Below are positions 57,079-64,000 of a stretch of DNA of 64,000 nt, piece by piece. The notes below the pieces were generated by a model. That model searched no databases. It was given only the letters and a program-made list of their open reading frames with translations, and was not told where the DNA came from. The position numbers and the translations under genes were made by a program. Source of the DNA: Spongilla lacustris. Lineage: Eukaryota > Porifera > Demospongiae > Spongillida > Spongillidae. The stretch lies in contig OX442433.1 of assembly GCA_949361645.1 (NCBI GenBank), positions 5,156,177 through 5,220,176 on the forward strand. The letters run 5' to 3'. How positions within the stretch are numbered: the stretch's first letter is position 1; the number at the start of each line of letters is the position of its first letter.

Positions 57079-60000
57079 CACACAAGCATGCATGTGCACA
57101 CACTTGCACACACCTTTTTCAAATCCAAGGCATCCAGCATGTTCATCACATATTGTGTGCTTGCATTGTAATCTCCCTGGTTGTACTCGTAGGGGATGTT
57201 CCAACCGAGAGGACCAAACTTACGTCTCTCCTGAACTGTTGTGTGCAGGAAGGCTATGCAATATAGCAATGGCTTCCACTGGGGCAGGTTGGAGTAGTCC
57301 AGCTGCTCCTGGGAGGTGTTGGTGTAGGTCCTCTTCAGGCCAGCCTTCACACCTTGAGGGGGCTCAAAGGTGTACTTGATGGAGGCCTGGAGCAGGTTGA
57401 TGGGATATTTGGGGTGGACCTCTGTCGTCAGCCACAGGCGGAAGGTTGGGTTGACGTTTGGTGTCTCTAGCACAGACTGAAGCACCTCATCAAGGAAGTC
57501 CAGGCACAGGTGTGTGTTCTGTAGTAGCACCCATCCTCCCTGTGTGTGAGTGGGAGGAAGGAGGAAGGGAGGGAGATGGTGAGGGAGAGGGAGGGGAAGG
57601 TGGGAAGGGGAGGGAAGAGGAGGAGAGAGGGAGAGAGGGAAGGGAAAGGAGGGAGAGGGATGGAGAGAGGGAAGGGAAGGGGAAGGAGGAAGGGAGGGAT
57701 GGAGGAAGGGAGGGATGGAGGAAGGGAGGGATGGAGGAAGGGAGGGATGGAGGGGCAGAGGAGGGAGGGAGGGAGGAGGGAGTGAGGAGGGAGGAGGGAG
57801 GGAGGGTGACGAGGAGAAAGAGAGGGGGAAGAAAGGTAGGGAAAGAGATGAAATGAAATGCCAGCCTCTTTTTCATGCATCTTGATTTACCTGGGTCTGG
57901 TGCTGTTGGAGAAACCTTCTTGCGTGTACCTCTTGCCCCTGGCCCATGGACACAGCATCATAGGCTATAGGTGAAGAGAGTGCCATTTGGTCACCACATG
58001 TGCTGTCAACAATAGGCACTTACTTAGCTCCTTCTTTTTTGACAAGTTGTCGATAGCATTGGTTGGGTCAGACCCCATGGACAGGAAGCATGTCATGGGG
58101 ACGCGAGCATTGGACTCCTCCCACATCTTCTCCATGTCCAGGATCACTCCCTCGGCAAACTTCACTCCCATGGCTTCTGCTATGTACTTACGTGCCTGGG
58201 CTGCTGTACGGTCTGGGCACCAGGACCTGAAGCAACATGAAGTCATCAGTAAAACAATGTTACATGTACATGTATATGGAGCCATTACCTTATCAACAGC
58301 AGCTTTCTAAATGTGTCCAGTATAGAGTATCCATCAGGTATGGGAGTGTCCTCTGGTGCCTCAGCATCAAACCATGTCTTCCACGCCTTGTCATTGCGTG
58401 CTATCTGTATGACACAAAGGAGTAACAGGTGACCTCAATGGCAGGATTGTACACGCACAAAATGCCAACATGCCTGATTTAAGATCTCTGTGAACTGGGG
58501 TAGCTTGCTCAACTCCACCAGGTTCAGCCAGGTGACATCTGTGATCCACTTGGCAGGCTTCGGTTGGACCGCCTTAAGGTCCAAGGCAGCCCCTCCCTTG
58601 ATCAGGGTCTGGAACTCGTGGTGTTTGACGTTCCCCTTCTGCCTCTCGATCTTGAGGGTCAGGAGAAGGGTGAAGAGAAACTTGTGCTCCTCGTACAGTC
58701 CTCGGATGCTGTACTTGAAGGCCTCATAGGTCAGGTACTCTATGATGTTGGCGATACGCTTGACAGTGACGGGGGACTTGGCCGAACGAGACATGGAGAA
58801 GTCAAAGATGACCAGGAACTGCTGGAGTGAGGTCTGGTACATGACGTTGACTACAGACATCTCAACGATTAGGAAGTACAGGACAGAGCCACGTGTGGCC
58901 ACAGGTCTGTACTCCTCTCTGGCTCCCGTGATGCTCTTCTCTGTCTCTGCAGCCACAGCCAGCTTCTTGGTGACCTCTTCTGAGGTGGTCTTTGTGGTCT
59001 GCAGCACCTCAATGAGGGATTCGTCATCCACCAGGGACCCCTTGGTGCTGGTGAGCCTGTAGAGCAGGTTGTCCTCCAGCTCCTTCATCTTCCGCTTATC
59101 TGCAGTCACCTGCTCCATCAGCTTCACCCTCTCGGCTTCCAGCTCCTGCTTCTCTGTGAGGATGACACGTCCAAGCAGCTGGTCCTCCAGACCTCTGATG
59201 GTCACAGTGAAGTCAATGACTGAAGTGCGCGCATATACCTGGCGAATGGGAGAGAGAGGAGAGAGGAGAAATACGTGTTAATAAAAGCAAGAAGAATGAT
59301 TAACAGGGATAATCAGAGATGAGAGATGAGGAGGCATGTTGTATGTGACAGTGGTTATGAAAGGTAGAGGGGTGATAGTAAGTTTAACAAGGCCCAGAGG
59401 GGTTAATAATAAGTCCATGTACGCGCGCGTATGTGTACATGTAATCTGATTCCTCACCTCAGGTGTGTATGAAGGATTGGGTAACTTGGTGGTGACGTAC
59501 AACATAAACCCACTCATCACATCCACCTCTTTGTCTCCAACCTTGACCTGTTGGGTTGAGATGTTGTACGAATGTCAGTGATTGGAGTAGATCTAATGCA
59601 AAGTTATATACCTTAAACGATGTGCCAGCTTTGATAAAATTCTTGTCTAGCACGTTATCCAAAGCAGGGTCCAGATCTTGCTCCACATCCTCTATCAGCA
59701 GTGGGTAGCCCAGGGAGAGGCTGTCTTCTAGTGTGTTACGGAAGTACTTGTTGTTCAGTGTTGTGACCTTCAGTTCTCTTGCAGCCTCTTTCTTCTTGAT
59801 CCACAGCTTGCCCTGACCCTGGGGATCAATCAGAAGAGGGTAGCGTGTTGCCTTTGTCACAATGGTGCCGTTCTGGACTGAGAGTTCATCATTGGGAAGG
59901 CCCTGGAGGTTCCATTCAGCAATCGTGACAGAATCTGTCAGCATGTCGATAAGATTCATGTTGTCTGACACAGGTATCTTTCTGTTCTTCAGTTCTTTCT

Positions 60001-63000
60001 TCCAACCATCCAACAGTTGTCCTCTGAACTCTTGATTAAAGGGACCACAATACGACAGAAAGCCAGAAGCTAGCAGGACATCTCCAACCAGTCTGAAATA
60101 TCAAAGAAAGAACAAAAAAAAAGTTGGTAATATCAAATGCACACAGCATTATAATCTACCTGGAAATTTGTGCTTCAAACTCCTTGCTTTGCTGGGTCCA
60201 GCGGACCTTCTCTCCTCCAAGACCTTGAATCAGAGAAGAAGCTGCCTTCATCTTTCTGCGACAAGTCTCTGCATCGTCTATGAGAACCTGCTTCTTCCTC
60301 ATGGCCTCCTCGTACATGGCCCTCACCACCGCCACCTCACGCTCCTTTGCTTCTAAGGCAGCATTGGCCTCAGCCAGCTCTGCTTGGGCCTTACCAAAGC
60401 GCACCTCCTGCTTGGCCAAGTTGGCCTTCAGCGGAAGCACCTCCTTGTTCACTGAGTAGAATGATGCCATTGCCTTCGTCCAGGAGCAAAGTCCAGCAAC
60501 ATTGCCACACACCTTCTTTGCATTTTCTAAGTTGTAGTCCTCCATGTTAAAGTATGGAGCGAGCAGCTCGACTGTCTCCTCATTGATAGTGTCCTTTGGA
60601 AAGGTCTGTAAGGAACTTAGGAAACCAGCTTGACTCATCAGCTTCAGGGACTCTCCCCAGGAAGGTTTAGGTCCTGGACGCTCTGGATCCATTGCCAGAG
60701 GGTCCAGCCTGCGTCTCAGGAGCAGCAACACACAGTCCATGATCCTCATGATGAGGTGTGGGGGCTTCCCCAACTTGCGCACAGTAGCAATGTCTGCAGG
60801 TTTGATGGTCTGCAGTGCATCCTCTGCCTCCTTGAGGGCTGGCTTGGCTGCCTCCAGCTTCCCTTCGGCCACAGCCTTGTCAGCAGTTATGACGTCAGCC
60901 ACTGCCTGTGCCTTGTCCTTCACCTTCTGCACTTCAGCCTTGACCTTCTCTGCAGCAGTAGCCTTCTCTGTCACCTCAACGAGTACCTTCTCTGCATCCT
61001 TTGATGCAATGGCTAGCTCCTTTTCCTTCACCTCTAGCTCCTTGGAGAGCTGTGCTACAGACTCACTGGCCTCGAGCAGCTTGTTGAGACCTGTGTTCAT
61101 GCGATCAGCCTGCTCATTCAGAAGCTTCTTTCTCTCCTTGTAGATGTTCTTGTATCCAGTCAGGAAGGATAGGTAAGACTTGGGGGTCACGTGGGTCGAA
61201 CGTCTGAACCGCTCAAAGTAGCTGATGCAGGATTCAGAGACGGCATCCTGCACAATACCCATGGTTTGCACCATCTGTTCCTTCACCTCTGGGGTACAAG
61301 TCACTTCAAATGAGGCGATGAAGTGCTGGGCCACAGCAATGAGGGCATCCTTGGGCCAGCGTGTGAACCAGTCCATGGTACACCCGCTGAACAGTCCTGG
61401 GAACTTGAGGGAACGACTTCGAAACTTCTCACCAATCTGTACGGAAAAGGCCATATCAAGATGATGGCACTCAGTACAGTCATAAAATACTCACCGGAGA
61501 GAAGCACAGCACCACATGGAGGTTCTGTCTGGCTCTGGATAGGAAGTAGGCATAGAGGTTATCTGAAGTTGGTGGTCTTTTAGGGAACTCCTTTTTCATC
61601 ACATTGATAAGACTGCTACAGATCTCGTCAATTTCATCCCTTGCAAACAGGTTGGAGACCTCACCAGACGAGAGGACATTGTTGATGTACTCAAGGAATC
61701 CCTCATCTTTGATCTCGTTGTCAGTGAAGAGGAAAGTTATTCCCTTTCCCTGCTGACCTGCCGTTCGGTACAACACCTTTAGGTCATCCATGAGGTTATT
61801 GGCATTGTACGATCGTGAGAGCTGTATTTGGAAGGTCTTATAGCCGGCTATGAAAGAGGCCAGTCGGGTCAAGCTCTGTTTGCCAGACCCTCCCACCCCG
61901 ACCAGTAAGGCATTGCCCCTATCAGTGCGTATGATGCGGGATATTTTAATGAGATGGACCATGGCGTCTTTGAAGAAGACAAGGTCCATTCCTGTACCAC
62001 GAACAGTCTCATTGTATTGCTGCAAGTACATCAAAAGTCGCTCCTGGAACTCCGGGTATGTTGGTATCTGAAATTGGAAGCAGTTAAATGTTTTTTTTTT
62101 TGTTTTGTTTTCAGTCTCTAATTTCAAAAGCTCACATGCTCGTAGATTTTTGGAGCCTCATACTCAAAGTCCTCTGGTTCATCACCTGTTGGCTCTGGAG
62201 GGTCTCTGCAATGCAAACATGTCATGGATTGCATCACTGCTCACAGACATCTCCATTTCCCCTCGCTCAAACCCCTAGGTCTACACATACCTTAGAAAGT
62301 CAACAAAGTAAGGCTCATCTTCAACGCCCACCTCCCCCATCTCCTCCTCCAAAACATGAGCAATGCAGCGGTCAAACCAAGCCTTGTCATCTAAATTGGT
62401 GAAGCGATCTGCAATCACTCTTGTGGCCTCGTGTTTCCATAGAGCCAACATCAGCTTTGCACTGGTCATGACCTCACTGTTCACACGCAGCATACCCTCC
62501 CAGATGCGAGACAGGTCGCGGAGGTTAAAGATATAGTGGAACTTGGCCGGGGTGGGAAGCATCTTCACTTTCGTCAGCTGCCAAACACGACGTGTGCAAA
62601 CCACCAGCTTCCTGACCACTTCAATAACCTCCAGAACAAACCCCCTCTCCTCGCAGAAGTATCCCAGACCTATCAAACCAAAGATCTTGTCAACTGAGGT
62701 GTTTGATGGCAGTGTGCAGTTGAAGATGGCAAACTGCCTCTTCAGTCTCGGAGGTACATCATTGCGTCCACCTCCTGGATGGATCATGGCTCCCATCATT
62801 TGAACGTCCTGGATGGTGGTGAAATCTCCTGGCTTCTCCAGACTGTAGAATCCTTTCATCTGCATCAGCTGCCTAACTATCTCATTGGTTATCTGGTCTC
62901 CCCACTCATTGATCCTTGGCATGTTTATGTCATCAACAAAGACTGTCAGCTTCTTTCCTGCTGGGGGTCCGTAGGTAGTACCCACACGTTTGTCAATGTA

Positions 63001-64000
63001 GCTCTCAATGGACCGTTGGAACATGCCTGGAACTGTGGCTGAAGAGAAGTTAAGGGACTTGCTAAGGTGTTCTTCAACATTGTACTTGGCCATGTAGCCC
63101 TGGATGATGACTGTCTTGGCTGTGCCCTGCTCTCCAATTAGGAGCACACCCTTCTCCTGTTTGGCAATGGTATGGATAAGGAAGTCCATCCTCACGTTGT
63201 CCACATTGGGCACTAAGATGGAGGCAAATGGTGGGATGCTGTCCTTTGGGTACACGTACTCCTCCACCAGGGTATTCCAATGTATCCAGTCTCCCTTGTC
63301 ATCAACCTTAAACTCAAACATGGTGTCTCCGGAATCTGCATTGCAAATGGGAAAGTCCAACTTCTTGTTTTGCCGTAGCCATGCCTCCAACTTGGCTCGG
63401 TCTTCTAGCTCCAACAGAGCCCCAATGCTCCACATCAGAGCAAATACGTAGAGGTGTTCTAGGAACAGATTTGAGAGGGAGGAGGTTTCGTCCTTGGTGG
63501 GAATGAGACCTTCCAGTAATTTATTGGCTTGAGAGATGTAGTTGCATTCCAGTGTCTTCATCTTGGGTTCACAGCTGTTCTTAATGAAGCGATATGCATC
63601 CACAAAGGAGCCATCAAACAGATTCATCAGTACTTCTGATTCCTGTTGAGTGATCTTCTTTTGAGACAACATGTAATTCAGCCAACCTTGACAGATTGGC
63701 TTCCAGTCCAGACCAGAAGAGCTCATGAACACCATTCCATTCCGAGATACAGTAGCTGGAGATGCATTGTCCACGTTGTCAGGTTCAAAGACAAGTTTGC
63801 AGTCTGGTGACATGGGTATTCTGTCTCCATTGGCCAGTGTAAGTGTTTTGTTGTCATCCAATACACTGTTGAGGTTCTCAATCCAAATGGCATCCACTGG
63901 TCCATCCAACACTAACCAAATATGCTCCCCCTTCTTCACCTTGTGTGTTCTTCTCCACAGTGTGGAGAAGATTCCATCAGTCCAGTCATTGGTGGCTACA
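55507..64000 (-). CDS. DNAH5: Axonemal outer-arm dynein heavy chain, DNAH5/DNAH8 type (C-terminal half, gene continues right)
   Basis: This is the motor half of a ciliary outer-arm dynein. Seventeen exons on minus total 6958 nt (about 2319 codons) from AAA2 to the stop: 62291-64000+, 62136-62205, 61495-62067, 60160-61436, 59612-60092, 59458-59547, 58474-59238, 58289-58404, 58024-58226, 57891-57964, 57114-57539, 56867-56968, 56657-56817, 56437-56593, 56216-56368, 56103-56162, 55507-56046. Domains in order: AAA2 ([14 protein letters not shown]), AAA3 P-loop GEQGTAKT and [12 protein letters not shown]4 P-loop GVGGSGKQS and FLFTDNEI, stalk coiled coils around the microtubule-binding domain (exon 60160-61436), AAA5, AAA6 and the C-terminal domain ending [10 protein letters not shown]. 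Motif spelling ([21 protein letters not shown], [14 protein letters not shown]) matches DNAH5/DNAH8 rather than other chains. One intron has a GC donor (58472-58473). Confidence 0.95.
57022..57077. repeat. (CA)n in a dynein intron
   Basis: CA run between exons 56867-56968 and 57114-57539. Confidence 0.9.
57545..57835. repeat. Polypurine repeat in a dynein intron
   Basis: GGGAGGGA and GGAAGGGAGGGATGGA units fill most of the 351-bp intron between exons 57114-57539 and 57891-57964. On the transcribed (minus) strand it is polypyrimidine. Confidence 0.9.

Overview
The window is animal nuclear DNA. It has spliced genes with GT-AG introns of about 40-350 bp, an outer-arm axonemal dynein heavy chain, a SNRK kinase, mitochondrial COQ9 and VPS4-type ESCRT ATPases. 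The compact introns, the abundance of inverted-repeat transposons and the frequent TACATGTA words would fit an early-branching marine invertebrate such as a demosponge. That assignment is inference only; no rRNA or mitochondrial marker is present. A 200-base N run at 8542-8741 shows this is a draft assembly.

Layout. Positions 1-29000 are almost entirely repeat and transposon sequence. They hold minisatellites (unit lengths about 16-18, 27, 24 and 33 bp), (CA)n and (GGGA)n arrays, a hAT transposase relic, many foldback elements, and a truncated Ty3/gypsy retrotransposon at about 24.1-26.9 kb. One unidentified intact ORF lies at 4737-5240. Positions 29288-29840 hold a three-exon stub of a VPS4-like gene (MIT domain only). 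Positions 29.8-43.7 kb are again mobile DNA: a TTAA-flanked 2.0-kb inverted-repeat element, a hAT-like element with a perfect 8-bp target duplication (36069-37482), non-LTR reverse transcriptase debris, a mariner-like MITE (40060-40429) and a 3.2-kb Tc1/mariner-like transposon with ~510-bp inverted repeats (40465-43682).

Positions 44.3-64 kb are gene-dense. In order: a VPS4-like gene on the minus strand (44331-46988); a head-to-head VPS4-like paralogue on the plus strand (49231-50884, first exon uncertain); COQ9 on minus (50965-52255); SNRK on plus, starting 138 bp from COQ9 and probably sharing its promoter (52394-55306); and the C-terminal half of a DNAH5/DNAH8-type outer-arm dynein heavy chain on minus (55507 to beyond 64000; 17 exons in view).

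The genes do not form one pathway. VPS4 acts in ESCRT-III disassembly, COQ9 in mitochondrial ubiquinone synthesis, SNRK in AMPK-related signalling and the dynein in ciliary beating. The most unusual content is the set of three VPS4-like paralogues in different states of decay, and a readable nested chain of inverted-repeat transposons whose target-site duplications (TTAA, TAA, TA and 8 bp) can be seen directly.
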